Source of the DNA: an uncultured Flammeovirgaceae bacterium
Lineage (GTDB): Bacteria > Bacteroidota > Bacteroidia > Cytophagales > Cyclobacteriaceae
Direction: 5' to 3'
Assembly: GCA_946480685.1 (NCBI GenBank)
Contig: CAMLLI010000016.1
Span: forward strand, 1-14,153
Length of the DNA stretch: 14,153 nucleotides
This document shows positions 1 through 7,891 of the stretch, one piece after another. Under the pieces are notes generated by a model, which made no database searches, was not told the DNA's origin, and worked only from the letters and a program-made list of their open reading frames with translations. Each line of letters begins with the position of its first letter. Position 1 is the stretch's first letter. The position numbers were made by a program, and so were the translations under genes.

Positions 1-407
1 GTAATTTTGCTGTGTGGTGGGATGGCGACTTGCCGCGTGAACTTCTTGATAAGAATGTAATTTCCAAATGGGACTGGAAGAACAGTATATTGCAACCGTT
101 GCTCACTGCAGAAGAATGCACATCAAACAACGGAACGAAAGCAACGCCTGTGCTAAGCGCAGATCTCTTTGGCGACTGGCGCGAGGAAGTGATCTGGCGC
201 ACCAATGACAACGCGGCACTTCATATATATACTACCACCATACCAACAACATATCGCTTCACGACTTTAATGCAGGACCCGGTATACCGGCTCGGTATAG
301 TCTGGCAAAATGTAGCCTATAACCAACCTCCGCACGTTGGGTACTATTTAGGAGAAGGTATGAAGAAACCTGTGCGGCCTGCAGTAAAACTGGTGAGCAA
401 GAGGTAG
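1..407 (+). CDS. Rhamnogalacturonan lyase, PL11-type, C-terminal fragment (5' truncated)
   Basis: The reading frame is open to the left edge (first whole codon at base 3), so only about the last 134 residues are present. The protein contains FAVWWDGDL, FGDWREEVIWRT and WQNVAYNQPPH, which I recognise as conserved C-terminal blocks of polysaccharide lyase family 11. That family cleaves the rhamnose-galacturonate backbone of pectic rhamnogalacturonan I by beta-elimination. The protein ends shortly after the YYLGEGM block with a basic tail and has no T9SS sorting domain, so export would depend on an N-terminal signal that lies outside the window. It is convergent with the MlaF-like gene, 76 bases away. 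The family call is from memory of the motifs; the catalytic centre is not visible here. Confidence 0.88.
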   Translation, partial: NFAVWWDGDLPRELLDKNVISKWDWKNSILQPLLTAEECTSNNGTKATPVLSADLFGDWREEVIWRTNDNAALHIYTTTIPTTYRFTTLMQDPVYRLGIVWQNVAYNQPPHVGYYLGEGMKKPVRPAVKLVSKR

Positions 408-418
408 TATATTCCTGC

Positions 419-458
419 AAGTATATTACAGCGATCGTGATAATGCGTGAGTATACTT
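419..458. terminator. Weak inverted repeat between convergent genes
   Basis: AAGTATA at 419-425 is complementary to TATACTT at 452-458, a 7-bp stem around a 26-nt loop, in the 76-base gap between the lyase stop and the MlaF stop. It could act as a bidirectional terminator, but the stem is AT-rich and the loop long, so this is a weak call. Confidence 0.25.
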
Positions 459-482
459 TGAAAGTAAATAACAAATAGAGAT

Positions 483-1232
483 TTACTTCTCCCGAAGACT
501 ATTCATAACCTTGTTGGCAAAAACAAAGTCATCGAGTTCTTTTATGCCGGAGTGGGTGATGTCGTTCTTGTTGCCTTCCCAGAGATTTTGTCCTTTGTAG
601 ATGAACATGATCTTTTCACCTATACCCATTACCGAGTTCATGTCGTGCGTAACCACTACGGTAGTCATGTCGTAATCTTGTGTGATGTCCTGGATCAGAT
701 CATCGATCAATACAGAAGTTTGTGGATCAAGGCCCGAGTTTGGTTCGTCACAGAAGAGATAGTTCGGATTGTTTACAATGGCGCGCGCAATGCCTACACG
801 CTTCTTCATACCACCGCTTATCTCCGAAGGCATCTTCTTGTTTACGTTCTCAAGTCCTACGCGTTTGAGACAAAAGTTAACGCGCTCAATTTTTTCATCC
901 TGCTTCATGCGGGTCAGTACATCCAGCGGGAACATGACGTTTTGTTCAACGTTCTTTGAATCGAACAACGCGCCCCCCTGGAAGAGCATCCCGATCTCTC
1001 TGCGCACTTCTATTTTCAGGTCGCGATCACCTGCATAAAAATCACGACCATCAAAAAATACCTGTCCCATGTCGGGCTTGGCCAATCCCACAATACATTT
1101 CAACAATACACTTTTACCCGTACCACTGGCACCGATGATGAGGTTCGGTTTACCCTTCTCGAACGTACCGCTTACATTGTTGAGTACAAGCTTGTCGCCA
1201 AACGATTTGGTTATGCTTTGTATCTTGATCAT
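483..1232 (-). CDS. mlaF: ABC transporter ATP-binding protein, MlaF-like
   Basis: This 249-residue protein is the ATPase of an MCE-type ABC system that moves phospholipids between the inner and outer membranes. Visible motifs in order are Walker A GASGTGKS (residues 34-41), Q-loop Q85, signature SGGMKKR (139-145), Walker B YLFCDEP (158-164, catalytic E163) and the switch histidine in VVTHD (H196). The segment GGALFDSKNVEQNV after the Q-loop is typical of MlaF rather than of other importers or exporters. Its ATG overlaps the stop of the upstream permease by 4 bases (ATGA), so the two are translationally coupled. No substrate-binding MCE/MlaD gene follows; the next gene is convergent. Family assignment is strong, but the lipid substrate is inferred from the family only. 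Confidence 0.93.
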   Translation of the reverse strand: MIKIQSITKSFGDKLVLNNVSGTFEKGKPNLIIGASGTGKSVLLKCIVGLAKPDMGQVFFDGRDFYAGDRDLKIEVRREIGMLFQGGALFDSKNVEQNVMFPLDVLTRMKQDEKIERVNFCLKRVGLENVNKKMPSEISGGMKKRVGIARAIVNNPNYLFCDEPNSGLDPQTSVLIDDLIQDITQDYDMTTVVVTHDMNSVMGIGEKIMFIYKGQNLWEGNKNDITHSGIKELDDFVFANKVMNSLREK

Positions 1233-1966
1233 TTTCCAAGTAAAAGTTGAGCCAGCAAATAGTCAGAAATCAACACGGCAATTACACTGCTGGTAACTGC
1301 TTTCGTACTGGATACACCGACTTCCAGTGCACCGCCTTGTGTGTTGTATCCGTTGTATGAAGAGATAGACGAAACCAGGAACGCAAACACAACGGACTTG
1401 ATAAGCGCAAAGGTGATGGTGAATTCATTATAGCCCGAGCGTAATCCCAGAACATAATCCGCAGGTGCGATAACACCGGTGAGCGTTCCCGCGAGATAAC
1501 CACCAAGCATACCACAGAAACCTGCGATGATCACGAGCAGTGGATACATGAGCAGAGACGCAATGATTTTGGGGAGCACGAGATATGAGATGGAGTTGAT
1601 ACCCATTACTTCCAACGCATCGATCTGTTCGGTAATGCGCATGGTGCCGAGACCGCTGGCCATACTGGAGCCAACCTTTCCGGCATAAATAACAGCGATG
1701 ATGGTAGGGGCAAGTTCGAGCACAATCATTTCACGGGCAACCTGCGATATAACATAGTCGGGTATAAAATCACTTACCATGTTAAAAGCTGTTTGTACCG
1801 TAGTTACAGCACCCATGAAAGTAGATACCAGTGCTACGAGGAACAGTGAACCGATACCAATTGCAATGCATTCTTCCAGGATCAGATTATAATAGGTTCT
1901 GAACGACTCGCGATTCGTAAACAGGTGTCCCAGAAAAATAAAGTACTTACCAATCTCCGTTATCAT
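1229..1966 (-). CDS. mlaE: ABC transporter permease, MlaE family
   Basis: This 245-residue integral inner-membrane protein is the permease partner of the MlaF-like ATPase. The diagnostic MlaE block is present at residues 96-122 (GKVGSSMASGLGTM followed by RITEQIDALEVMG). It is flanked by hydrophobic segments at roughly 31-60, 82-96, 127-165 and 183-205, with a last one near the C-terminus. Length is close to that of characterised MlaE proteins (about 260). The ATG at 1966 gives a normal MlaE N-terminus with an amphipathic helix before the first membrane segment. It is the first gene of a two-gene unit, transcribed divergently from the short-chain dehydrogenase. A 7-bp inverted repeat sits 19-37 bases ahead of its start codon. 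Confidence 0.93.
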   Translation of the reverse strand: MITEIGKYFIFLGHLFTNRESFRTYYNLILEECIAIGIGSLFLVALVSTFMGAVTTVQTAFNMVSDFIPDYVISQVAREMIVLELAPTIIAVIYAGKVGSSMASGLGTMRITEQIDALEVMGINSISYLVLPKIIASLLMYPLLVIIAGFCGMLGGYLAGTLTGVIAPADYVLGLRSGYNEFTITFALIKSVVFAFLVSSISSYNGYNTQGGALEVGVSSTKAVTSSVIAVLISDYLLAQLLLGK

Positions 1967-1984
1967 ACGTTAAGCATACGCCTC

Positions 1985-2003
1985 ATTATCTCGCTAAGAT
2001 AAT
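1985..2003. promoter_or_regulatory. Inverted repeat upstream of mlaE
   Basis: ATTATCT (1985-1991) and AGATAAT (1997-2003) form perfect 7-bp arms around 5 bases, 19-37 bases upstream of the mlaE ATG. The position fits an operator overlapping the promoter or a hairpin in a short leader. The symmetry is directly visible; a function is only inferred. Confidence 0.3.
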
Positions 2004-2072
2004 TGAAATTAAAACATCCGCAGTATAAGGAATTTTAACTTTCAAGTTCCAGATTTGCAGCGCTGGCGGTAA

Positions 2073-2095
2073 CGATCAGAAAAATATCCTGATCG
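2073..2095. promoter_or_regulatory. Inverted repeat in the mlaE/SDR divergent gap
   Basis: CGATCAG (2073-2079) and CTGATCG (2089-2095) are perfect 7-bp arms around a 9-base AT-rich spacer, 58 bases upstream of the dehydrogenase ATG. It may be an operator for the divergent pair or a leader hairpin of the dehydrogenase transcript. No clear Bacteroidota promoter was found in this gap. Confidence 0.25.
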
Positions 2096-2152
2096 GTGTT
2101 AAATGTCTTACCGACAGGAGTATATCCCATATTTACGTGTGAAATCCTTTTC

Positions 2153-2857
2153 ATGAACAAACTGATTGTTGTTACCGGCGGAACGAAAGGCATCGGCAGA
2201 GCCATTATTGAAAAATTTGCAGCACATGGTTTTGACGTGGCTACGTGTGCGCGCAACGAACACGATCTGCAACAGCTCAGGGCGGTGCTTGAACAACGTC
2301 ATGCCGTGAAGGTCTTTGTCAGGTCAACAGACATGGCGGTGAAAGATGAGGTTAAGAAGTTTACCGATTTCGTTCTGAGTCTGAACCGGCCTATAGATGT
2401 ACTGGTAAACAATGCCGGCTATTTTATTCCCGGAGAGATCGCGACTGAAGCAGAAGGAACGCTCGAGAGCATGATCAACGCGAATCTTTACAGTGCATAC
2501 TACACAACGCGCGGCCTGCTGCTCGGCATGCGTGAACGAAAGAGCGGGTATATTTTCAACATGTGTTCCATCGCCAGTATAAAAGCATATCCGAATGGCG
2601 GGTCCTATGCGATCAGTAAATTTGCTTTGCTGGGTTTCAGTAAATGTCTGCGTGAAGAGTTGAAGAACTTTAATATTCGCGTAACGGCCATTATGCCTGG
2701 TGCTACACTCACTGCGAGCTGGGAAGGTGTAGATCTTCCTGAAGAACGTTTTATGAGCGCTGAAGATGTGGCTGACACAGTTTTTAGTGCCTATAGCTTA
2801 TCCGGACGAAGCGTTGTAGAGGAGATTATCATTCGTCCGCAACTGGGCGATATATAG
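2153..2857 (+). CDS. Short-chain dehydrogenase/reductase (SDR family)
   Basis: This 234-residue soluble NAD(P)-dependent oxidoreductase has the classical SDR fold. The cofactor loop TGGTKGIG is at residues 8-15, NNAG at 86-89, the catalytic Ser at S139 and the active-site Y152-x3-K156 (YAISK). The Ser-to-Tyr spacing of 13 is normal for the family. The ATG at 2153 places the nucleotide-binding strand at the very N-terminus, as usual for SDRs; a GTG at 2096 would add 19 residues with no counterpart in the family. No strong Shine-Dalgarno sequence is seen, which is common in Bacteroidota. The substrate cannot be told from sequence, and the neighbours (MlaEF, T9SS proteins) give no pathway clue. 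The gene ends 4 bases before a strong bidirectional hairpin. Confidence 0.92.
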   Translation: MNKLIVVTGGTKGIGRAIIEKFAAHGFDVATCARNEHDLQQLRAVLEQRHAVKVFVRSTDMAVKDEVKKFTDFVLSLNRPIDVLVNNAGYFIPGEIATEAEGTLESMINANLYSAYYTTRGLLLGMRERKSGYIFNMCSIASIKAYPNGGSYAISKFALLGFSKCLREELKNFNIRVTAIMPGATLTASWEGVDLPEERFMSAEDVADTVFSAYSLSGRSVVEEIIIRPQLGDI

Positions 2858-2861
2858 ATAT

Positions 2862-2898
2862 ATACTGCCGTGGTAAAGCATATCTACCACGGCAGTAT
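2862..2898. terminator. Bidirectional terminator hairpin between convergent genes
   Basis: ATACTGCCGTGGTA (2862-2875) pairs perfectly with TACCACGGCAGTAT (2885-2898): a 14-bp stem with a 9-base loop. It fills the 51-base gap between the stop of the dehydrogenase (+) and the stop of the first T9SS protein (-). Both flanks are AT-rich, though neither has a clean T run. Position and stem strength make a shared terminator likely. Confidence 0.75.
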
Positions 2899-2908
2899 TG
2901 GATATAGT

Positions 2909-5869
2909 TTATTGTTTGATCAGTTTGTAGAAGCGACCACCTTGCGATGTGCGTACATGCAGTACAAACAAGCCGGATTGAAAATCGATAAGATTACATT
3001 TTGTTTTCAAATCAGGATCAAGTGTATGCAGTTGTGTATATACAGATCGTCCGCTTGTATCGCGTATATCTACCTGCACCTGTTTGTTTTCCGGCAGCAC
3101 AAAATCACGCTCTTGCGACAGATCGATTGTTACCCAATCGTTTACCGGGTTCGGATATAGTATATGTTCGTTCGTCCGGGATGCAGCGGTCTCTTCTGAA
3201 GCGATTCGGGCTGATGCAAGTGACGAAGTATAGCTTCCGCAAGTGATGGCATCTACATCGAAGCCATTGGTGAAACCATCAAATGCAAATATATTCGTAG
3301 GCTCACACGTGATGGGTGTAAGGACTCTGGCGTGGCGATCGGTCTTATCTACGACCTTCACATACCGGCACCAGGTAATTTTACCGGCCAGGTCAAATGC
3401 TTTGTCCAAAGGAGCATTACAATTCTGAGCCGATCCGGTCAAGCCGAGTGAAATCCATTGTGTCCCATTTTGTGAGACGAAAACTTCTGCACGTTCCGGG
3501 TGACTGGAGAACGATGGATCACCGAATGACATCTCGTGTATGATAAGATCATTGCCGGGTTCATCGAACAGGTTACTGCTTAATTCCAGAACAATAAATC
3601 CGTTATAACCGAGCGAGAAATGTCGTGGCGGATCGCTTGGACTATCGCTGGCATCCGGTTCACCGAGCGCCTGCAGCGGATCGCTGAATTGCATCGGCAC
3701 CGCTTGTCCGTTTTTCTGAAATCCCTGGTGATAGGAAACTATACTTGCCCCGATAACACATGCTGGTGGATTACAAAGTTCAGACGAAGCACCACGCACG
3801 AGTGTCTTCGTTCCGGTAATACCATCCTGCCAGCTGATGCGGATTGTATTCGGATTCATAATATTCGGAGTTTGAAAGGTAGTATATCCCGGAGGGGCGA
3901 GTTGTGTCCCGCGATAGGAAGGGGCATATAGTAATTCCCAGTCAACTAATATACTGGTAACATCATGCGGATTATAGATGACCCAGTTTCGTACTTCTAT
4001 ACTATCAGCACAAAGCGGAGTTATAACCAGTGGCTTCGGGGCATATCCACCTAATACGCGCATGGTGTATACCTGGTCTATAGCCGTGCAGCTTCCCACT
4101 TCTGCGCGAATGGTAAATGTATAGTCTCCCTGCGCTCCGGCAACACCTTTCAGCACAGCTTGCGTGTCGGCAGTGTCCGTCAATGTAAATCCGTATGGAA
4201 GTGATCCGATTACGGAATAATGTACAGTTGCAACCGGAACGTTGAACACAGCAGTAAGCACCTGGTGGAAGTATTCTCCTTCAATGGAAGTTGGAAATTG
4301 GCTAGCCTGAGGTGTGATGGAGGAGGCTGTCGGGCATTGATAGGTTATCGAATAGGACAGTGTATCCGTGCATCCCTGTGGTGTACGTGCTTCTACGAAA
4401 AACGTAAATGTTCCCGGTGTATGCGCTCGCCCCGTTACACGAAGGCAATTGTTTTCATCCGTTTGATGGCGGAATTCCCACATGTCATGAGATACGGTAT
4501 ACATAACAGAGTCAATCCCTGCCGGAGGGCAAATGATTTCCGTATGGGTTACACCTACATAGTTGGTGGTGCTGCCGGGTGTATGCTGCAACGTAAAGTT
4601 TGTACAGTCGTTATTATATACCTGCACCGTGTAGGTGTGTGTAGAACCTTCGCAATTATTGCCAAGTACGGCATGTATCGTAAAGGTATATATGCCCGGG
4701 GTGGTCGGAGTGCCCGTCAGGTAGCCATCATATTCCGAAGTGCCATCACCGGGTTGCAGCGAAAGTCCCGGAGGAAGTGTTCCCGCTGCTACAGTATAGA
4801 TGACAGGTGCACGAAGCGATTCATATGTGTCGGATGTAAGCCCTTCGTTTATATACTCGCCTACATTGAAGGATGGAAACTCATACGGAATGAAATCGGG
4901 ATTGACGCACGTCCACGTGTTGCTGATGATGACGGTGTCTTTACAGCCCGCACTGGTTTGGCCGGCAATCTTCATACTATAGGTGCCGGGCTCATTCACA
5001 GAACCGGCCAGTTCAATACAACTCTCTCCATCCATTGTTATAGTATATCCAGGCAGTATGTTAACGGGTGTGAACTGAACCGGATCAGGGCCACCGCAGA
5101 TTTGATAGTATTCCGGTGTACCAACCCAGCCATAGGTATGTTCTGCATATACAACCCGAATACCAAAGTTTTCGCACACAGGATTTTCGTCAATCACCAC
5201 GGTATATATCTGCTCGGCAGCCGTACAATCATTGCCCAGGTAAGCGCGTAACGTAAAGGTATATGTACCGGGTGTGGTTGGTATGCCTCTCAGATATGTA
5301 TCGTAATATCCACTGTCCTGTAAAACGAGTCCGGGGGGAAGTGAACCGCTTGTGATGTTGAAATGGAGAGGGAGGCCTAGCTGGAAAGTAGTATACTCGA
5401 TAAAGAATTTTTGGTTGTAGTATTGCGTGACAGCACCGTGTGCTACTTCAGACGGCTCCGGAGCAATGCGCTCGACTGTCATGCATTGATAGTTATGCGT
5501 GATTGTAAGTGTGTCGCGGCACCCTTCAGGCGTAGCGGCTGCTATAATTATACTTTGCACTCCGGTTTCAACGGCTGCACCCCAGACTTCAATACACGGT
5601 GAACCGGGAGTATAATTCTGAATGGTATAGCCGGTGGGTAAATGTAGTACCTCATATTCTATAGCGGACTCTTCGCTATATACGGAACAGATTCCATAGT
5701 ACTCCTGCTCACCGACAAGGCTGTGGCCGGATTCTCCATAGATAACGTCAATTTCAAAGTTGCAGGGTAGATCCGGATCAGGGTCAGGATTATGTCCGGG
5801 CTGGGCGAAGGCATTAAAACAAATAAGACAACAAAAGATGATGGACAAACGGTTCAGGGGGATTTTCAT
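2909..5869 (-). CDS. T9SS-sorted surface protein with three 190-residue repeats (paralogue 1)
   Basis: This 986-residue exported protein has a signal peptide at about 1-22 (basic start, hydrophobic core, AFA-Q cleavage). Three tandem units follow at about 36-227, 231-418 and 420-606. Each unit has a Cys-containing N-half (GYTI, then C-I-x-x-x-G, then GCxDT) and an Ig-like C-half of He_PIG type (SLPPG, then GTPTTPGTYTFT). Next come an 'NW' beta module (607-702; RNWVIYNP, ISWQDG) and a conserved domain at 703-880 with PERAEVFVS, CRYVKVVDKTDRHARVL and GFDVDAITC. A T9SS type A sorting domain closes it (903-986; ILYPNP to FYKLIKQ), directing it through the outer membrane for surface attachment or release. 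The many paired Cys suggest disulfides. The function is not known; an adhesion or binding role is inferred from architecture only. It is the longest of three adjacent paralogues. Confidence 0.9.
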   Translation of the reverse strand: MKIPLNRLSIIFCCLICFNAFAQPGHNPDPDPDLPCNFEIDVIYGESGHSLVGEQEYYGICSVYSEESAIEYEVLHLPTGYTIQNYTPGSPCIEVWGAAVETGVQSIIIAAATPEGCRDTLTITHNYQCMTVERIAPEPSEVAHGAVTQYYNQKFFIEYTTFQLGLPLHFNITSGSLPPGLVLQDSGYYDTYLRGIPTTPGTYTFTLRAYLGNDCTAAEQIYTVVIDENPVCENFGIRVVYAEHTYGWVGTPEYYQICGGPDPVQFTPVNILPGYTITMDGESCIELAGSVNEPGTYSMKIAGQTSAGCKDTVIISNTWTCVNPDFIPYEFPSFNVGEYINEGLTSDTYESLRAPVIYTVAAGTLPPGLSLQPGDGTSEYDGYLTGTPTTPGIYTFTIHAVLGNNCEGSTHTYTVQVYNNDCTNFTLQHTPGSTTNYVGVTHTEIICPPAGIDSVMYTVSHDMWEFRHQTDENNCLRVTGRAHTPGTFTFFVEARTPQGCTDTLSYSITYQCPTASSITPQASQFPTSIEGEYFHQVLTAVFNVPVATVHYSVIGSLPYGFTLTDTADTQAVLKGVAGAQGDYTFTIRAEVGSCTAIDQVYTMRVLGGYAPKPLVITPLCADSIEVRNWVIYNPHDVTSILVDWELLYAPSYRGTQLAPPGYTTFQTPNIMNPNTIRISWQDGITGTKTLVRGASSELCNPPACVIGASIVSYHQGFQKNGQAVPMQFSDPLQALGEPDASDSPSDPPRHFSLGYNGFIVLELSSNLFDEPGNDLIIHEMSFGDPSFSSHPERAEVFVSQNGTQWISLGLTGSAQNCNAPLDKAFDLAGKITWCRYVKVVDKTDRHARVLTPITCEPTNIFAFDGFTNGFDVDAITCGSYTSSLASARIASEETAASRTNEHILYPNPVNDWVTIDLSQERDFVLPENKQVQVDIRDTSGRSVYTQLHTLDPDLKTKCNLIDFQSGLFVLHVRTSQGGRFYKLIKQ
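4052..4612 (-). repeat. Protein repeat unit R3 of paralogue 1
   Basis: This codes for residues 420-606. Its N-half is the most divergent of the three. Its Ig-like half (VHYSVIGSLPYGFTL, then AIDQVYTMRV) is closest to the Ig-like halves just before the NW module in paralogues 2 and 3. Confidence 0.8.
4616..5179 (-). repeat. Protein repeat unit R2 of paralogue 1
   Basis: This codes for residues 231-418, with the same two-half layout as R1. The Ig-like half (GTLPPGLSLQ, TGTPTTPGIYTFT) resembles the extra half-unit at the N-terminus of paralogue 3. Confidence 0.8.
5189..5764 (-). repeat. Protein repeat unit R1 of paralogue 1
   Basis: This codes for residues 36-227 of the 986-residue protein: a Cys-bearing N-half followed by an Ig-like half ending IYTVVID. 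Its N-half is the one most like the single unit of paralogue 2 (shared pattern LVGE, LPxGYT, NYxxGxxCI). Confidence 0.8.
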
Positions 5870-5938
5870 ACGTTTAGTTGTTAAAGGTGGATCATTACAA
5901 ATTGGATTTAGTTATTACTCAAAAAACGAAAGCACAAA

Positions 5939-5964
5939 AACCTCTGTGTTTCATTACAGAGGTT
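5939..5964 (-). terminator. Rho-independent terminator of paralogue 2
   Basis: AACCTCTGT (5939-5947) and ACAGAGGTT (5956-5964) form a 9-bp stem with an 8-base loop. Read on the minus strand it is followed at once by a run of T residues (GGTTTTTG), the classic intrinsic terminator form. It lies 120 bases past the stop of paralogue 2 and 70 bases ahead of the start of paralogue 1. This indicates that the two are transcribed separately rather than as an operon. Confidence 0.65.
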
Positions 5965-6038
5965 ATGTGTGATTTTATAGAAACAGATCTAAAGACTACA
6001 AAGAAAATCCGATAATGCACAATGGGTTGTTGTTATAG

Positions 6039-6077
6039 TATCCGTTCACAGCTAATGGTAAACGGATAACGGATAAC
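6039..6077. repeat. Palindromic AACGGATAA-type element, copy 1
   Basis: TATCCGTT (6039-6046) pairs with AACGGATA (6061-6068). The right side continues as a second heptamer copy (AACGGAT twice, then AAC). Further outward pairing of GTTAT (6032-6036) with ATAAC (6073-6077) extends the hairpin with bulges. It sits 7 bases beyond the stop of paralogue 2. The same theme recurs at 8470-8509 and 11220-11252. Confidence 0.55.
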
Positions 6078-6083
6078 AAACTT

Positions 6084-7862
6084 TTAGTGTTTCATGAATT
6101 TGTAAAAACCTGAAGAATATACTCCGGTGCGTACGTTGAGTATATACATGCCCGCCCGCAAATCACTTACCTCCAACGTTACAATGCCATCACCCTCCAG
6201 GGTTTGCACAGTTTTATAGACTCCATTGCCACTTATATCCGAAATATTTACTTCCACGCGCCTGTCGGCCGGTATAGCTATAGATTGATCTTTGGACAGA
6301 TCAACGGTTAACCAGTTCTGTGCCGGGTTGGGATATAGTATATAGGTATTGGATGTCACGTTTCCTTCGGGAATACCTAATACCGGATCACCGTTGTCTT
6401 GCGCACACGTAATGGCATCGAGATCAAAACCATCGGAGTTGTCATCGAACGCCCACGCAGAGGTTACTTCGCATGTTACCGGGTCGAGTACTTTCGCATG
6501 GCGATCTGTTTTATCAAGCACACGCACATACCGGCACCAGTCTATTTTTCCGGACAGATCGAATGAATGATCTAATTTACTCTGGCATGTAGCAGGATTT
6601 GTTACTCCCAGCGACACCCATTCCAAACCATCTTTTGAGACAAATACTTCTGCACGTTCCGGGTATGTACCAAAAGCCGGGTTGCCTGCGGAATATTCAT
6701 AAACGATCAAATCATTTCCGGGCTGATCGATCAGTACACTGCTTAACTGCAGCACAACAAAGCCGGTATATCCCAGCGATAGGTATTTTCCTACTGCGTT
6801 GGGTGCATCATTGGCATCCGGTTCTCCAAGTGTAGCCGTTGCTAAATTTGGTTCAACAGATATATTCTCACCACTCTTCTTTAACCCCAGGGTATATTTA
6901 ACAACGTTGGAAGCATATACACAGGTAGGAGGATTGCACAGACCAACAAAAGACGACTTCTCTATAGTTTGTAACGAACTCACGCCATCGTACCAGGTTA
7001 TCTGAATAGTATTGGGATTTGCCGTACTCGGTGTCTCAAAGTATGTATCGCCTGGTTCGGCTGTGAAAGCATCTACACTGGTTACTGCACCTTCGGTATA
7101 GAACAGCAACTCCCACTTCAAGGGCACTGCAAAATTATTAGGATTGTGAATTTGCCAGTTGCGTACAAAGTTGGTCCGGTTACACTGCTGATAAATGATA
7201 AGTGATTTCACAGATTCACTATTACCGACCATTAATGTATAGGTCTGGCTGCCTGCCACGCAGTTGTCTCCAACGACAGCGCGGACTTTGAATTTATAGG
7301 TTCCTACGGTTGTGGGTACACCCGATAAGAAAGCGGAAGTCTCATTTGAACCACTTTGCAAGGCGAGTCCCGGAACGGAACCTTCCATTTCATACCGAAC
7401 GGATTCAACGGTATAGGAGAGCGGTAAATTAAAATCCTGCGTATAGAATTTTCCATTAATCGCGGAGGGCAGCATGGTGTTGGCAGGACTCATCGTGCCG
7501 GTTGCCGGGCATTGAAAATTTTTGGTATAGTCTAGCGTATACTCACAGCCACCGGTTGTATGGGCTTTAATGACGAAGTGGAGAACCCCGCTCTGCTGAA
7601 CAGCACCGTGTATTCGTATACATTCCTCACCATCCTGGTAATTATCTACAGTATATCCATCGGGTAAACTCACAACGGTATAGTGAACGGATGTCTCAAA
7701 CATATTGGGACACACCTGGGCCCACCCGATTTCACCCACTAATCCAGATCCGAGTTGACTGTTAAACGCGATCTTAAACTCATCGCATGTTTGTGCATGT
7801 ATTGTAGCAAGAGGCAAGCAAGACAGCGCGAAAGCTGCAAGCACTTTGTATAATCTTTTCAT
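6084..7862 (-). CDS. T9SS-sorted surface protein with one repeat unit (paralogue 2)
   Basis: This 592-residue protein is reckoned from the ATG at 7862. The frame is open upstream to 7925, but those codons run through the probable promoter and lack signal character, whereas this start gives a clean signal peptide (1-24, MKRLYKVL start, IHAQ end). Order after the signal: one Cys/Ig-like unit (26-213), NW module (218-312; RNWQIHNPNN, ITWYDGVSS), conserved surface domain (313-488; GEPDANDAPN, PERAEVFVSKDG, CRYVRVLDKTDRH, GFDLDAITC) and T9SS type A sorting domain (507-592; YILYPNPAQN to FYKFMKH). It lacks two of the three repeat units of paralogue 1. It probably acts at or outside the cell surface; its ligand is unknown. 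Upstream DNA shares two conserved blocks with paralogue 3, suggesting common regulation. Confidence 0.88.
   Translation of the reverse strand: MKRLYKVLAAFALSCLPLATIHAQTCDEFKIAFNSQLGSGLVGEIGWAQVCPNMFETSVHYTVVSLPDGYTVDNYQDGEECIRIHGAVQQSGVLHFVIKAHTTGGCEYTLDYTKNFQCPATGTMSPANTMLPSAINGKFYTQDFNLPLSYTVESVRYEMEGSVPGLALQSGSNETSAFLSGVPTTVGTYKFKVRAVVGDNCVAGSQTYTLMVGNSESVKSLIIYQQCNRTNFVRNWQIHNPNNFAVPLKWELLFYTEGAVTSVDAFTAEPGDTYFETPSTANPNTIQITWYDGVSSLQTIEKSSFVGLCNPPTCVYASNVVKYTLGLKKSGENISVEPNLATATLGEPDANDAPNAVGKYLSLGYTGFVVLQLSSVLIDQPGNDLIVYEYSAGNPAFGTYPERAEVFVSKDGLEWVSLGVTNPATCQSKLDHSFDLSGKIDWCRYVRVLDKTDRHAKVLDPVTCEVTSAWAFDDNSDGFDLDAITCAQDNGDPVLGIPEGNVTSNTYILYPNPAQNWLTVDLSKDQSIAIPADRRVEVNISDISGNGVYKTVQTLEGDGIVTLEVSDLRAGMYILNVRTGVYSSGFYKFMKH
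7224..7787 (-). repeat. Single protein repeat unit of paralogue 2
   Basis: This codes for residues 26-213 and follows the same two-half pattern as the units of paralogue 1. The N-half is most like R1 and the Ig-like half most like R3 by eye, which suggests a hybrid unit left by recombination. Confidence 0.7.
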
Positions 7863-7891
7863 GTCGTTATGGACACAATGTATAGCATATA

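Noticed and set aside
279..290. Perfect 12-bp palindrome CCGGTATACCGG inside the lyase gene
   Set aside because: It lies in conserved coding sequence (DPVYRLGI) and is explained by the codons; no sign of a site.
552..959. A 135-codon plus-strand open frame antisense to mlaF
   Set aside because: It lies fully inside a gene with all ABC ATPase motifs on the other strand and has no recognisable features.
2096..2152. GTG start adding 19 residues to the dehydrogenase
   Set aside because: SDR proteins normally begin just before the TGxxxGIG strand, as with the ATG at 2153.
4220..5251. A 343-codon open frame on the plus strand, antisense to the first T9SS paralogue
   Set aside because: The sense strand encodes a coherent signal peptide, repeats and sorting domain. 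The antisense product is rich in Arg, Cys and Ile with no recognisable motif, so it is a codon-bias shadow.
5870..5938. Possible TTTG / AATTTG promoter ahead of paralogue 1
   Set aside because: The spacing is about 14 bases rather than about 19 and the TA of TAnnTTTG is missing, so it was not annotated.
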